The notes beneath the pieces were generated by a model that worked only from the letters and a program-made list of their open reading frames with translations, ran no database searches and was not told the DNA's origin. DNA of 64,000 nucleotides, taken from the NCBI RefSeq assembly GCF_019375555.1, contig NZ_JAHXDN010000001.1:783501-847500 (forward strand). Reading direction: 5' to 3'. This stretch comes from Roseobacter insulae. Lineage in GTDB: Bacteria > Pseudomonadota > Alphaproteobacteria > Rhodobacterales > Rhodobacteraceae. Positions 1 through 8,760 of this stretch are shown here, piece after piece (within the stretch, counting starts at the first letter, position 1; each line of letters opens with the position of its first letter). Position numbers and translations under genes: made by a program.

Positions 1-984
1 ACCCTGCTGAACATGATTGCGGGGCTGGAAGAAATCACCAGCGGCGAAATTCGCATCAAGGACAGCGTGATGAACGGCGTTCATCCCTCCAAGCGCAATA
101 TCGCCATGGTGTTCCAGAGTTACGCGCTCTACCCGAACATGACGGTCGGTCAGAACATCACCTTCGGGCTTGAGATGCACGGCACGCCGAAACCGGAACG
201 GGAAAAGGCGATGCGCGAGGTCGCGAAGCTGTTGCAGATCGAACAATTGCTGGACCGCAAACCCGGGCAGTTGTCGGGCGGTCAGCGGCAGCGTGTCGCG
301 ATGGGCCGGGCGCTGGTGCGCAACCCGGATGTGTTCCTGTTTGACGAACCGCTCTCCAATCTCGATGCCAAGCTGCGCGTGGATATGCGCACCGAGATCA
401 AGAAGCTGCACCAGAAACTTGGAACGACCATCGTCTATGTCACCCACGATCAGATCGAGGCGATGACCCTCTCCACGCGGATCGCGGTGATGAACGGAGG
501 CTACGTTCAGCAGCTGGGCACACCTCAGGAAATCTACGACAGTCCGGCAAACATCTTCGTTGCCACCTTCATGGGATCACCGGCAATGAACGTGCTGCCG
601 GCGCATGTCCGCCTGCAGAAAGATGCGCCGCATGCCGAGTTCTCGCTGCATGACGGGTCGTTGGCCCTGTTGCCGTTCAGTCAGAAAAACCTCGCCGCCT
701 GGGAGGGGAAGGAAATCCTGCTCGGCATTCGGCCGGAAACCCTGACGGACGTGGACGGCGCAGACCGGAAATCATCCAACATCGCCGAGATGACGAACCG
801 TATCGTGGTGACCGAACCGGCGGGCTCGGACACTTTCGTATCAATGCAACTGGGTGGCAAGGATGTGATTGCACGGATGCGGTCCGATGCCGAAGTGCGG
901 GCGGGGCAGGATTTCACCTTTGCCGTCAACATGGAAAAGGCGGTCGCGTTCGACCCTGAAACCGAAGCCCGCATTGCGCCCTGA
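1..984 (+). CDS. Sugar ABC transporter ATP-binding protein, 5'-truncated (UgpC/MalK type)
   Basis: This is the nucleotide-binding subunit of a CUT1-type (sugar/polyol/glycerol-phosphate) ABC importer, acting on the cytoplasmic face of the inner membrane. The window edge removes the N-terminus and the Walker A loop: the frame is already open at base 1 and reads TLLNMIAGLEE, the segment that normally follows Walker A. Visible are the Q-loop region (MVFQSYALYP), the signature LSGGQRQRVAMGRAL, Walker B (VFLFDEPLSNLDAKLR) and the H-loop (VTHDQIEAM). A C-terminal TOBE/MalK-like regulatory part follows (GIRPETL). Its stop overlaps the next start (TGATG), so it is probably the last transporter gene of an operon continuing into the dehydrogenases. 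The transported sugar is not readable from the sequence. Confidence 0.9.
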   Translation, partial: TLLNMIAGLEEITSGEIRIKDSVMNGVHPSKRNIAMVFQSYALYPNMTVGQNITFGLEMHGTPKPEREKAMREVAKLLQIEQLLDRKPGQLSGGQRQRVAMGRALVRNPDVFLFDEPLSNLDAKLRVDMRTEIKKLHQKLGTTIVYVTHDQIEAMTLSTRIAVMNGGYVQQLGTPQEIYDSPANIFVATFMGSPAMNVLPAHVRLQKDAPHAEFSLHDGSLALLPFSQKNLAAWEGKEILLGIRPETLTDVDGADRKSSNIAEMTNRIVVTEPAGSDTFVSMQLGGKDVIARMRSDAEVRAGQDFTFAVNMEKAVAFDPETEARIAP

Positions 985-2480
985 TGCAACCCGACGTGAT
1001 CATAGTTGGCTCTGGAATGGGCGGGGCAACGCTGGCCGCGGCCCTTGCGCCCAGCGGCCGTCGTGTCCTGATCCTTGAACGCGGTGAGAGGTTGCGCCCC
1101 TGCGCTGCCGACCGCGACGCCGGGGCGATATTCGCGACTGGATTTTTTCGACCGGACGAGCAGTGGGTTGATGGCGACGGCACCAGCTTCAGTCCCGGGA
1201 ATTACTATTGCGTCGGCGGCAACTCCAAATTTTACGGCGCCGTCCTGATCCGATATCGCGAAGCTGACTTTGCACCGGTTGAACACCTGGGAGGCCGGAC
1301 GATTGGCTGGCCCATCGCATATGCCGACCTCGAAAAGGATTACCTTGCTGCTGAACACCTCTACCAGGTGCGTGGCAAGGCTGGTGAAGACCCGACGGAA
1401 CCGCGCCGCTCGGGCAGCTATCTGCACGGGCCGGTCGCGGATGAGCCGGACATCGTGGATGTGCGGCACCGCCTGGCCGGTATCGGCCTGCACCCCGCGT
1501 CCCTGCCTTTGGGCGTGGACGTTGATCACTGGCTGGCCAACGGCCAGACGCCTTGGGACGGTCATCCCGACACCTGCGATGGCAAGATGGATGCGGAGAC
1601 GGTTGGCATCAAGACAGCGCTTGAGCATCCCAACGTCGAACTGCAGACCGGGTGCTGCGTGTCGGGCCTTACCATGCACCCGGACGGGCGCGTTGCGGGC
1701 GTGAAATGCGTGGTAGACGGGGTGGCCCAGACGTTTCAGGCGCCGCTTGTCGTGGTCGCGGCGGGGGCGGTTCAAAGTGCGGCCTTGCTGCTGGCATCGG
1801 CAAACGACGATTATCCCACCGGTCTGGCAAACACCTCCGATCAGGTGGGTCGCAATTTCATGAACCACAATTGCTCGGCTGTGCTGGCGCTGCACCCGCT
1901 GCGCAAGAATCGTGCGATCTATCAGAAAACCCTGATGGTCAATGACTTTTACCTGTCCGGCGGGCAGGGTGGCGCCCCGCTTGGCAATGTGCAGTTGCTT
2001 GGAAAAATATCGGCGCCCATTCTGGCGTCCGCAAGCCGATTGCCGGAGTGGATGGCAGGGATGATCGCCACCCGGTCCGTCGATTTCTACGCCATGTCCG
2101 AAGATTTGCCTGATCCCGACAGCCGCGTGACGCTGGTGGATGGAGCCGTCAAACTGGACTGGCGACGCTCGAACTGGCAGGCACATGAAGCGCTTGTCGC
2201 CAAACTGAAAACCTCGTTGCGCAAGGCAGGTTTCCCGATCGTGATGTCGCGGGCCTTTGATCGCCGCACCCCCTCGCATCAGTGCGGCACCGCGCGCATG
2301 GGAAATGATCCGGGCACCAGCGTGGTGAACACCTTCTGCCGCAGCCATGATCATCCCAATCTGTTCATCGTCGACGCTTCGGTGCTGCCAACCTCGGCCG
2401 CGGTGAACCCGGCACTGACCATCGCAGCCCTAGCCTTGCGCGCCGGGCGCCATATCACGGAAACGGAGTTTGCAGCATGA
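984..2480 (+). CDS. GMC-family FAD-dependent oxidoreductase
   Basis: A 498-residue flavoprotein of the glucose-methanol-choline family. The N-terminus carries the dinucleotide-binding motif VIIVGSGMGGATLAAAL. The C-terminus carries the family's catalytic region, HQCGTARMGNDPG, then FIVDASVLPTSAAVNPALT with the active-site Asn. No signal peptide or twin-arginine motif is visible, so it is probably cytoplasmic. It looks closer to the sugar/polyol (gluconate or glucoside dehydrogenase-like) branch than to choline dehydrogenase, which is a judgement from motif spacing only. The start overlaps the upstream ATPase stop by one base and the stop overlaps the SDR gene by four bases. Co-translation suggests it oxidises the sugar imported by the upstream transporter. 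The exact substrate is unknown. Confidence 0.85.
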   Translation: MQPDVIIVGSGMGGATLAAALAPSGRRVLILERGERLRPCAADRDAGAIFATGFFRPDEQWVDGDGTSFSPGNYYCVGGNSKFYGAVLIRYREADFAPVEHLGGRTIGWPIAYADLEKDYLAAEHLYQVRGKAGEDPTEPRRSGSYLHGPVADEPDIVDVRHRLAGIGLHPASLPLGVDVDHWLANGQTPWDGHPDTCDGKMDAETVGIKTALEHPNVELQTGCCVSGLTMHPDGRVAGVKCVVDGVAQTFQAPLVVVAAGAVQSAALLLASANDDYPTGLANTSDQVGRNFMNHNCSAVLALHPLRKNRAIYQKTLMVNDFYLSGGQGGAPLGNVQLLGKISAPILASASRLPEWMAGMIATRSVDFYAMSEDLPDPDSRVTLVDGAVKLDWRRSNWQAHEALVAKLKTSLRKAGFPIVMSRAFDRRTPSHQCGTARMGNDPGTSVVNTFCRSHDHPNLFIVDASVLPTSAAVNPALTIAALALRAGRHITETEFAA

Positions 2481-3235
2481 GCAGGGTCGCTTTGGTCACC
2501 GGCGGGCAGCAGGGCATTGGTCTGGGCATCTCGCGCCTGCTGGTGGACGCCGGATTTCAGGTGGCACTTGCGTCGCGTTCTGGTCAGGATAGTCCGGCGG
2601 TCGCGGCCGCGCTCTCCGAACTTGACGGGGCGGCCTGTTATTTTCAGCACGACCTGTCGGACGTTGACCACGTTCCGGCGCTGCTCGATGAGGTCACCCA
2701 GGCGCTGGGTCCGATCACGGCCTTTGTCAGCAATGCCGGTGTTGGCGCGCCGGTCAGGGGGGACATGCTGGAGCTGTCACCAGAAAACTGGGATTTCGTC
2801 CAGAACATCAACCTGCGCGGCGCCTTTTTCCTGGCTCAGGCAGTGGCGAAGCACATGCTGGCAGAGGCTGGCGAGGACTATCGCTCCATCACCTTCATCA
2901 CCTCGGTCAGCGCTGCCATGGTGTCCACCGAACGTGCCGAATACTGCGTTTCAAAAGCAGGGGCGGCGATGATGTCGCAACTGTTTGCGGCGCGTCTTGC
3001 ACCACATGGCATTGGTGTATTCGAACTCCGCCCCGGAATCATTGCAACCGAGATGACAGCAGGAGTGCGCGACAAATACACCAGCCGGATCGAGGGCGGC
3101 CTGGTTCCGGCGCAGCGTTGGGGAGACCCGAAGGATGTTGCAGAAGTTGTTGTTGCCGCAGCAACCGGTCAGATGCGCTTTGCCACAGGGGCCAGTATCC
3201 CGGTGGATGGCGGTCTGTCGATCTCAAGGCTGTAG
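2477..3235 (+). CDS. Short-chain dehydrogenase/reductase (SDR)
   Basis: A 252-residue classical SDR, an NAD(P)-dependent oxidoreductase of the Rossmann type. The cofactor motif TGGQQGIG lies at about residues 8-15, the NAG motif is in FVSNAGVG, and the catalytic YxxxK is in EYCVSKAG with the Ser in TSVSAA just upstream. The C-terminal GASIPVDGG is the usual SDR ending. It overlaps the upstream GMC gene by ATGA and is followed after 8 bp by a second GMC gene. It probably oxidises or reduces a ketose or alditol intermediate of the same pathway. Family annotation tools will often call it 3-ketoacyl-ACP reductase, but the context argues for a sugar substrate. Confidence 0.85.
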   Translation: MSRVALVTGGQQGIGLGISRLLVDAGFQVALASRSGQDSPAVAAALSELDGAACYFQHDLSDVDHVPALLDEVTQALGPITAFVSNAGVGAPVRGDMLELSPENWDFVQNINLRGAFFLAQAVAKHMLAEAGEDYRSITFITSVSAAMVSTERAEYCVSKAGAAMMSQLFAARLAPHGIGVFELRPGIIATEMTAGVRDKYTSRIEGGLVPAQRWGDPKDVAEVVVAAATGQMRFATGASIPVDGGLSISRL

Positions 3236-3243
3236 AGCGTAAA

Positions 3244-4836
3244 ATGACTGAAGGATACGATTTCATCATCATCGGTGGCGGGTCTGCCGGGTCGGTGATC
3301 GCGGCGCGGCTGTCAGAAGATGCAAACGTGCGCGTCCTGCTGTTGGAAGCGGGCGGTGGCGACCGGCACCCGTTTTTCCATCTGCCCGCCGGATTCGCAA
3401 AAATGACCAAGGGCATTGGCAGCTGGGGTTGGCACACAACACCGCAGCGGCATATGCAGGATAAGGTCTTCACCTATACGCAGGCAAAGGTGATTGGTGG
3501 CGGCTCGTCTATCAACGCGCAGATTTACACGCGTGGTGCGGCGCAGGATTACGATGAATGGCGCCAGCTGGGGTGCGACGGATGGAGCTATGACGAGGTC
3601 CTTCCGTATTTCATTAAGTCGGAAGACAACGACACGTTTGACAACGAGTTTCACGGTAAGGGTGGCCCGCTGGGGGTCAGCCAGCCGGCAGCACCCCTGC
3701 CGATTTGCGATGCCTACATCAGGGCGGCAGGTCAGCTGGGCATACCTCAAAACAAGGACGTCAACGGCGCCCGGCAGGATGGCGCGGCCTATTACCAGCT
3801 TACCCAGAGAAACGCCCGACGGTCTTCGGCGGCGATGGCTTTTCTGGCGCCGAACAAGGGGCGGCCAAACCTGACAGTGCGCACCGGGGCGCATGTGCAC
3901 CGCATCCTGTTTCGGCGCGGGCGCGCAACGGGTGTGCAAATGGGGGACGGCACCCGGATCATAGCCGACCGCGAGGTGATCCTGTCATCCGGTGCCATCG
4001 GGTCGCCCAGACTTTTGCAACTGTCGGGTGTCGGCCCCGCCGATCATCTGACATCCCTGGGTATCGAGGTGGTGGCGGATCAGCCGAATGTGGGGGCGGA
4101 CCTGCAGGACCACCTGGACCTCTATACAATTTGCGAGGTGACGGGACCGCATACCTACGATCGGTATGCCAAGCTCCATCTGTCGGCGCTGGCCGGGCTG
4201 CGCTACCTGTTCACGCGCAAGGGGCCGGTGGCCTCCAGCCTCTTTGAAACGGGTGGTTTCTGGTACGCGGATCCGGATGCACGCTCGCCCGACATTCAGA
4301 TGCATCTGGGTCTGGGCACCGGGATCGAAGCCGGGGTCGCGGCAATGCCCAACGGCGGTGTGACGCTGAACGCCTGTTTCCTGCGCCCGCGGTCTCGTGG
4401 CACGGTCAGGTTACGGTCCGGCGACCCGGCCGACATGCCGCTGATCGACCCCAATTACCTGGCCGACCCCTATGATCGCGAGATGTCGGTGCGCGGGTTG
4501 AAGCTGGTGCAATCGATCCTCGCGCAGGATGCTTTGAAACCGTATATCCTTGCCGAGCGGCTGCCCGGGCCGGATGTGCAGACCGATGAAGACTACTTCA
4601 ACTTCATTTGCACCCATTCCAAAACCTCGCATCACTGCGCGGGCACTTGTCGCATGGGGGGGGACGACCGTGCGGTTGTTGACCCGCGGTTGCGGTTCAA
4701 CGGCATCGAAGGGCTGCGGGTCGCGGATGCCTCGATCATGCCCCGCGTGAATTCCTCCAACACCAATGCCCCCACCATCATGATCGGTGAAAAGGCCGCT
4801 GACATGATCAAAACAGACCAAGGACTTAGCCAATGA
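3244..4836 (+). CDS. GMC-family oxidoreductase, choline-dehydrogenase-like
   Basis: A 530-residue GMC flavoprotein. The start chosen is ATG 3244; the frame is open further upstream, but that part overlaps the SDR gene. The N-terminal FAD motif is FIIIGGGSAGSVIAARL, followed by the family signature region KVIGGGSSINAQIYTRG. The C-terminal catalytic part has TSHHCAGTCRMGG (His) and SSNTNAPTIMIGEKAA (Asn). This is the alcohol/choline dehydrogenase subgroup and is clearly different from the first GMC protein of the operon. Relatives oxidise primary or secondary alcohols with FAD and pass electrons to quinones. The neighbours suggest a sugar alcohol or glycoside rather than choline. It overlaps the next gene by ATGA. 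Confidence 0.88.
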   Translation: MTEGYDFIIIGGGSAGSVIAARLSEDANVRVLLLEAGGGDRHPFFHLPAGFAKMTKGIGSWGWHTTPQRHMQDKVFTYTQAKVIGGGSSINAQIYTRGAAQDYDEWRQLGCDGWSYDEVLPYFIKSEDNDTFDNEFHGKGGPLGVSQPAAPLPICDAYIRAAGQLGIPQNKDVNGARQDGAAYYQLTQRNARRSSAAMAFLAPNKGRPNLTVRTGAHVHRILFRRGRATGVQMGDGTRIIADREVILSSGAIGSPRLLQLSGVGPADHLTSLGIEVVADQPNVGADLQDHLDLYTICEVTGPHTYDRYAKLHLSALAGLRYLFTRKGPVASSLFETGGFWYADPDARSPDIQMHLGLGTGIEAGVAAMPNGGVTLNACFLRPRSRGTVRLRSGDPADMPLIDPNYLADPYDREMSVRGLKLVQSILAQDALKPYILAERLPGPDVQTDEDYFNFICTHSKTSHHCAGTCRMGGDDRAVVDPRLRFNGIEGLRVADASIMPRVNSSNTNAPTIMIGEKAADMIKTDQGLSQ

Positions 4837-5141
4837 TCCGCCACATCGTATTGACCCGCTTTGCCACGGATACAGCTGAAGAAACAATTGCCGGTATCTA
4901 CGGCGACCTGGAACGCCTGACAGAAACGCTGGCCGGTGCTGGCAATTTCGGCGGTGGCCGATCGCAAAGCCCCGAGCAGATTGAACGCGGCTACATGCAC
5001 GGGTTCACCATCGATTTCGACACATGGGACGATTTGCGAACCTATGCGGAAGATGAACACCACAAGTCGCTTGGTGCGCAGATCGTTGCACTTGCGGCAG
5101 GCGGTCTGGACGGTGTCCTTGTTCTGGATATTGAAGTGTGA
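4833..5141 (+). CDS. Dabb (stress-responsive alpha/beta barrel) domain protein
   Basis: A 102-residue protein of the dimeric alpha/beta barrel superfamily. It shows the typical start MIRHIVLTRF, a central EQIERGYMHGFTIDF segment and a C-terminal VLVLDIEV strand. Dabb proteins form ferredoxin-like dimers; members act as small enzymes, for example ring-closing cyclases, or have unknown roles. The gene overlaps the upstream GMC dehydrogenase by four bases (ATGA) and is followed 10 bp later by the DUF993 gene. It is therefore very likely part of the same catabolic operon and may handle a reactive product of the dehydrogenases. No catalytic residue can be assigned. Confidence 0.75.
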   Translation: MIRHIVLTRFATDTAEETIAGIYGDLERLTETLAGAGNFGGGRSQSPEQIERGYMHGFTIDFDTWDDLRTYAEDEHHKSLGAQIVALAAGGLDGVLVLDIEV

Positions 5142-5151
5142 GGTGACGAGG

Positions 5152-6312
5152 ATGTTGAGGCTGCCCACTGACGACGGAAAGCTAGTGGCCTACGGGATGT
5201 CGGGTGATCCGCTGATCCCGCGTGCGCCGGAAGTTGCGCTGTCGAGAACCGCCTTTGCCGCCGCGCATGTGGTGTCTGACCCGCTGAAGGATCGAAACCC
5301 GTGGGACACCCGACCTGCCGTGGATTGGGACGCGACGCTGCATTTTCGCCAAGGCTTGTGGGATCAGGGGCTTGGCCTTGCCGAGGCCATGGATACCGCG
5401 CAACGCGGCATGGGGGTCGATTGGGAGACAGCGAGGGAACTGATAGACCGGACCATGGCGGCAGCCAGGGCACATCCGCTGAAACCGCGTGTTGCCTGCG
5501 GTGCCGGTACCGATCACCGGCCGCTGGAAACACTGATCACGGCCGCCGGGATTCTGCGCGCCTACGTCGACCAGGCAGAGGCGATCGAAGCAGCGGGCGG
5601 GCAATTGATCCTGATGGCTTCGCGTGCCTTTACGGCGATGCATGCTTCCCCGGACGTGTATCACACTGTCTACCGATCCTTGATTGACGGAGCCGCGGAA
5701 CCGGTGATCCTGCATTGGCTTGGCGACATGTTTGATCCGGCCCTGGCCGGATATTGGGGTAGCACCGACATCGGTGCCGCAAATGACTTTGTGCTGGGGC
5801 TGATCGCGGAGAATCCCGCCAAGGTTGATGGTATCAAGATATCGCTCCTCGACCAGGCGCATGAAGAAGCTTTCAGAGCCCGCCTGCCGGACGGTGTGCG
5901 CCTTTATACGGGCGATGACTTCAATTATGCTGACCTCATCGCTGGCGATGGCGCGCATTATTCGCACGCGCTGCTCGGCATATTCGCGGCCATTGCTCCG
6001 GCGGCGTCACAAGCGCTCGAAGCTCTGGCCCGGGACGATGTCGCCACCTTTCACGCGCTTCTCGCTCCGACCGTTCCGCTCAGCCGCGAGATATTCCGCC
6101 CGCCGACGCGCTTTTACAAGGCTGGCATTGCTTTTTTGTCCTGGCTGAACGGCTATCAGGCCCATTTCATCATGCCGGCGGGGTTTCAGTCCAGCCGCGA
6201 CATCACGCATTACGCCAATGTCTTCCGCCTTGCGGACGAGGCGCGGCTGTTGACCAGACCGGATATAGCGGAAGACCGGATGAAAACCCTGCTATCTTTA
6301 CATGGCATCTGA
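5152..6312 (+). CDS. DUF993 family protein (dihydrodipicolinate synthase-like TIM barrel)
   Basis: A 386-residue protein that I recognise as DUF993, a family annotated as related to the dihydrodipicolinate synthase/aldolase TIM barrels. Recognisable segments are the beginning LRLPTDDGKLVAYGMSGDP, then ACGAGTDHRPLETLI, the strongly conserved ILHWLGDMFDPALAGYWGS, VDGIKISLLDQ (a Lys at the position expected of a Schiff-base lysine) and YTGDDFNYADLI. Start ATG 5152 is chosen because the longer frame overlaps the Dabb gene. DUF993 genes tend to sit in carbohydrate loci. An aldolase-like or lyase role on an oxidised sugar would fit, but that is inference. Confidence 0.75.
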   Translation: MLRLPTDDGKLVAYGMSGDPLIPRAPEVALSRTAFAAAHVVSDPLKDRNPWDTRPAVDWDATLHFRQGLWDQGLGLAEAMDTAQRGMGVDWETARELIDRTMAAARAHPLKPRVACGAGTDHRPLETLITAAGILRAYVDQAEAIEAAGGQLILMASRAFTAMHASPDVYHTVYRSLIDGAAEPVILHWLGDMFDPALAGYWGSTDIGAANDFVLGLIAENPAKVDGIKISLLDQAHEEAFRARLPDGVRLYTGDDFNYADLIAGDGAHYSHALLGIFAAIAPAASQALEALARDDVATFHALLAPTVPLSREIFRPPTRFYKAGIAFLSWLNGYQAHFIMPAGFQSSRDITHYANVFRLADEARLLTRPDIAEDRMKTLLSLHGI

Positions 6313-6324
6313 TACGCACGTCCC

Positions 6325-7323
6325 ATGGAGCGACGACCAACGATAATTGATGTGGCCAAGGCAGCCGGGGTGTCGAAATCGACCGTGAGCCTCGTTTTGC
6401 AGCGCAGTCCGCAGGTCAAGGAAGACACCCGCATTCAGGTCCGCGAAGCCATGGCGCGGGTTGGCTATGTTTACAACCGGTCAGCGGCCAATCTGAGGTC
6501 GGCCTCAACCGGGCTGATCGGCCTTGTCATCAATGATCTGCGCAACCCGTTTTTCACAGAGTTTGCAGCCTCCTTGCAGATGAAGTTGGCCGAAGAGGGA
6601 TATGCGGTTGTTCTGGCCAACATCAACGAAGATGCCGAAATGCAGGCCAAAATGATCGTTGCCCTGATTGAACACGGCGTCTCCGGTTTTGTCGTCTCGC
6701 CGGCTTACGGCGCCGAAGACAATACGCTGGAGGCCATTGCGCGGGCGGGTCTCCCGGCCATTCAGGTCTTTCGAAAGGTCGATGATCGCGACGATCTGTT
6801 CCCCTTCCTCGCGCCCGATTATCAGACGGGCAGTCGGCTGGCGACCGAGCATCTGTACAACCGGGGGTGCACGCAGGTGGCATTTGTTGGTGGCCTCGCT
6901 GACCGGGCCGTGACCATGGAACGTATGTCCGGCTATCTCGAAGTGACATCGCAGCGCGGTCATGAGCCAATCGTGATAACCGGGGCCGCCAGTCATGAGT
7001 TCGGTGTCCGCGGCGCGCGAGACTTGTACGACAACTATCCCGACGTGGATGGCGTGTTGTGCTTCAATGATCTTGTCGCCCTTGGTCTGATGGCGGGCAG
7101 CCAAAAGCTTGGACGGTCCATTGGCAAGGACCTGCGGGTTGTCGGGTTCGACAATATTGAGGGATGCCTGCAAAGCGAGCCACAACTGACCTCCGTCAGC
7201 TGTGGCATTCCCGGGTTTGCCGAAGAGATTTCCCGGCGGATGCTCGCATGGCTGAATGACGGCACACCGCCAGAACTGGGCGGCCGCACCGCTGTCGAGC
7301 TTGTTGTGCGGGGCTCCAGCTGA
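6325..7323 (+). CDS. LacI-family transcriptional regulator
   Basis: A 332-residue LacI/GalR-type repressor. The N-terminal helix-turn-helix reads TIIDVAKAAGVSKSTVSLVL, with the hinge helix region near NRSAANLRSASTGLIG. A periplasmic-binding-protein-like effector domain follows (GLVINDLRNPFFTEF, VSGFVVSPAYG, GVLCFNDLVALGLMAG). The gene begins 12 bp after the DUF993 stop, so it is probably the last gene of the sugar operon and regulates it in response to the imported sugar. It may also control the binding protein/BCCT pair that follows. Operator-like inverted repeats lie in the intergenic region just downstream. Confidence 0.9.
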   Translation: MERRPTIIDVAKAAGVSKSTVSLVLQRSPQVKEDTRIQVREAMARVGYVYNRSAANLRSASTGLIGLVINDLRNPFFTEFAASLQMKLAEEGYAVVLANINEDAEMQAKMIVALIEHGVSGFVVSPAYGAEDNTLEAIARAGLPAIQVFRKVDDRDDLFPFLAPDYQTGSRLATEHLYNRGCTQVAFVGGLADRAVTMERMSGYLEVTSQRGHEPIVITGAASHEFGVRGARDLYDNYPDVDGVLCFNDLVALGLMAGSQKLGRSIGKDLRVVGFDNIEGCLQSEPQLTSVSCGIPGFAEEISRRMLAWLNDGTPPELGGRTAVELVVRGSS

Positions 7324-7579
7324 TCTCCGGGTGCTGCGCGCGGCGGCAGTCAGGACATTCATGTTTGGCGGTTGGCGATCCTGTCGTCCGACGATTTTGC
7401 TGCTTTTCTGGTCGTTTTTGTTTGGCGTTTCCCGGATTTTCCTCCGATGATCGTATCAGGCGGACGTAGCAAAGCTCGTTTTATTCGCCCGCAGCGGGTT
7501 TGTGACCAGAATTGTCTGTGTCAGCGGAACGTCTGTCTGACAAGCAAACGGACGGAATGCCTGATAGGGAGGACGCTTA
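7324..7579 (+). promoter_or_regulatory. Intergenic control region before the binding protein/BCCT genes
   Basis: A 256-bp gap without a convincing gene. It contains the 11-bp palindrome CCCGCAGCGGG at 7488-7498. It also contains an inverted repeat TGTCAG (7519-7524) / CTGACA (7537-7542). A strong ribosome-binding site GGGAGGA precedes the ATG at 7580. The repeats are plausible operators for the LacI protein encoded just upstream, but their spacing is not diagnostic. Confidence 0.35.
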
Positions 7580-8731
7580 ATGAGCCGCTGTAAATACACA
7601 ATCGACACTTGGCGAAAGGGGCTATTGACCGCATTCGTTTTCGCCTTATCGGTGAGTTCTGCCAATGCTCAGGCGACGCAAGATGCCGCAGTGCCGATGC
7701 CGGAAATTACATTCACCTCGTGGACGGGTCCTTACATGCGCAGCCAGATGCTGGGCTTTGTGCGCCCCTACGAAGAGCAAACCGGTTCTCGCGTGCATGT
7801 CGCGCATTACAATGGCGGCATTGCGGAGATCAGAGACCAGGTCGAAAGCGCCAATGTGATCTGGGACGTCGTTGACCTGACTCAGGCGGATTCACTGCGG
7901 GCCTGCCGCGAGGGTCTGCTGGAAGATCTGTCCGATATTGATCTGCCGGGTGGCGCGGACGGGACACCTTTTCGCGAAGATTTTGTCGATGGTGCGCTAA
8001 ATGATTGCGGCGTTGGCGTGATTGTCTGGGGCACTGCCTTTGCCTACAGCAATTCGCTGTTCGCGGATAATCCTCCCGCTACAATTGCCGACTTTTTCGA
8101 CACGGATGCCTATCCCGGCGCCCGTGCGATCCGGAATGATCCAACCGTCATTATGGAATGGGCTCTGATGGCCGACGGCGTGGCGCGTGAAGACGTCTAC
8201 CAGACCCTGGAAACGGCGGAAGGTGTCCAGCGGGCTCTTAAAAAGATGGATGCGATCAAGCCGGGCCTGCAAATCTGGCAATCCGGTCGTCAACCGGTCC
8301 GCCTGCTGAATGCGGGCGAGGTTGCGATGTCGTCGATCTGGGCCACGACCGGGGCAACCGCCGCCATGGAGGAAGGCGCGGATTTCACCGTCAACATGGA
8401 TGGTCGCGTGATCGAGCTTGACCTCTTCGGCATTCCCAAGGGCAGTCGGCACAAGGAAGCGGCGAAGGAGTTCATCCGGTTTGCCAGCAGCACCAAATCA
8501 CTGGCCGATATGGTCGGATACTTGCCCAATGGCCCGACACGCAAGTCGTCGCTGTCGCTTTTGTCCGACGATGTGCTTGGTCAAATTCCGAATGGCCCGG
8601 CGTATGAAGACAAACTCTTCATTCGGTCAGATGCGGAATGGTGGTCTGCAAACCACGCCCGGCTGGAAGAGGCATTCAGAGAATGGCTGTCCACATCTGC
8701 GCGCCAGGGTGCCGCAGGCTCGACACGATAA
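7580..8731 (+). CDS. PotD-type ABC substrate-binding protein, orphan, beside a BCCT transporter
   Basis: A 383-residue extracellular solute-binding protein of the spermidine/putrescine-type family. An N-terminal signal peptide is visible (basic start, hydrophobic LLTAFVFALSVSS, cleavage near ANA-QA). The mature part begins ITFTSWTGPYMRSQM. It shares landmarks with the binding protein at 53584-54690: a WDVVD motif, then MEWAL, a DGV and LETAEG. Spacing and order match, so the two are paralogues. There is no ABC permease or ATPase next to it. Instead a BCCT secondary transporter follows after 29 bp. The ligand is unknown; a quaternary amine or polyamine-like cation would fit both partners. Confidence 0.85.
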   Translation: MSRCKYTIDTWRKGLLTAFVFALSVSSANAQATQDAAVPMPEITFTSWTGPYMRSQMLGFVRPYEEQTGSRVHVAHYNGGIAEIRDQVESANVIWDVVDLTQADSLRACREGLLEDLSDIDLPGGADGTPFREDFVDGALNDCGVGVIVWGTAFAYSNSLFADNPPATIADFFDTDAYPGARAIRNDPTVIMEWALMADGVAREDVYQTLETAEGVQRALKKMDAIKPGLQIWQSGRQPVRLLNAGEVAMSSIWATTGATAAMEEGADFTVNMDGRVIELDLFGIPKGSRHKEAAKEFIRFASSTKSLADMVGYLPNGPTRKSSLSLLSDDVLGQIPNGPAYEDKLFIRSDAEWWSANHARLEEAFREWLSTSARQGAAGSTR

Positions 8732-8760
8732 GTGGAACATTGGGACAAAGAGGTACTAAG

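Noticed and set aside
681-2354. 557-residue open frame on the minus strand
   Set aside because: It lies antisense to the ABC ATPase and GMC genes, has no recognisable motif, and is an expected shadow of high-GC coding sequence.
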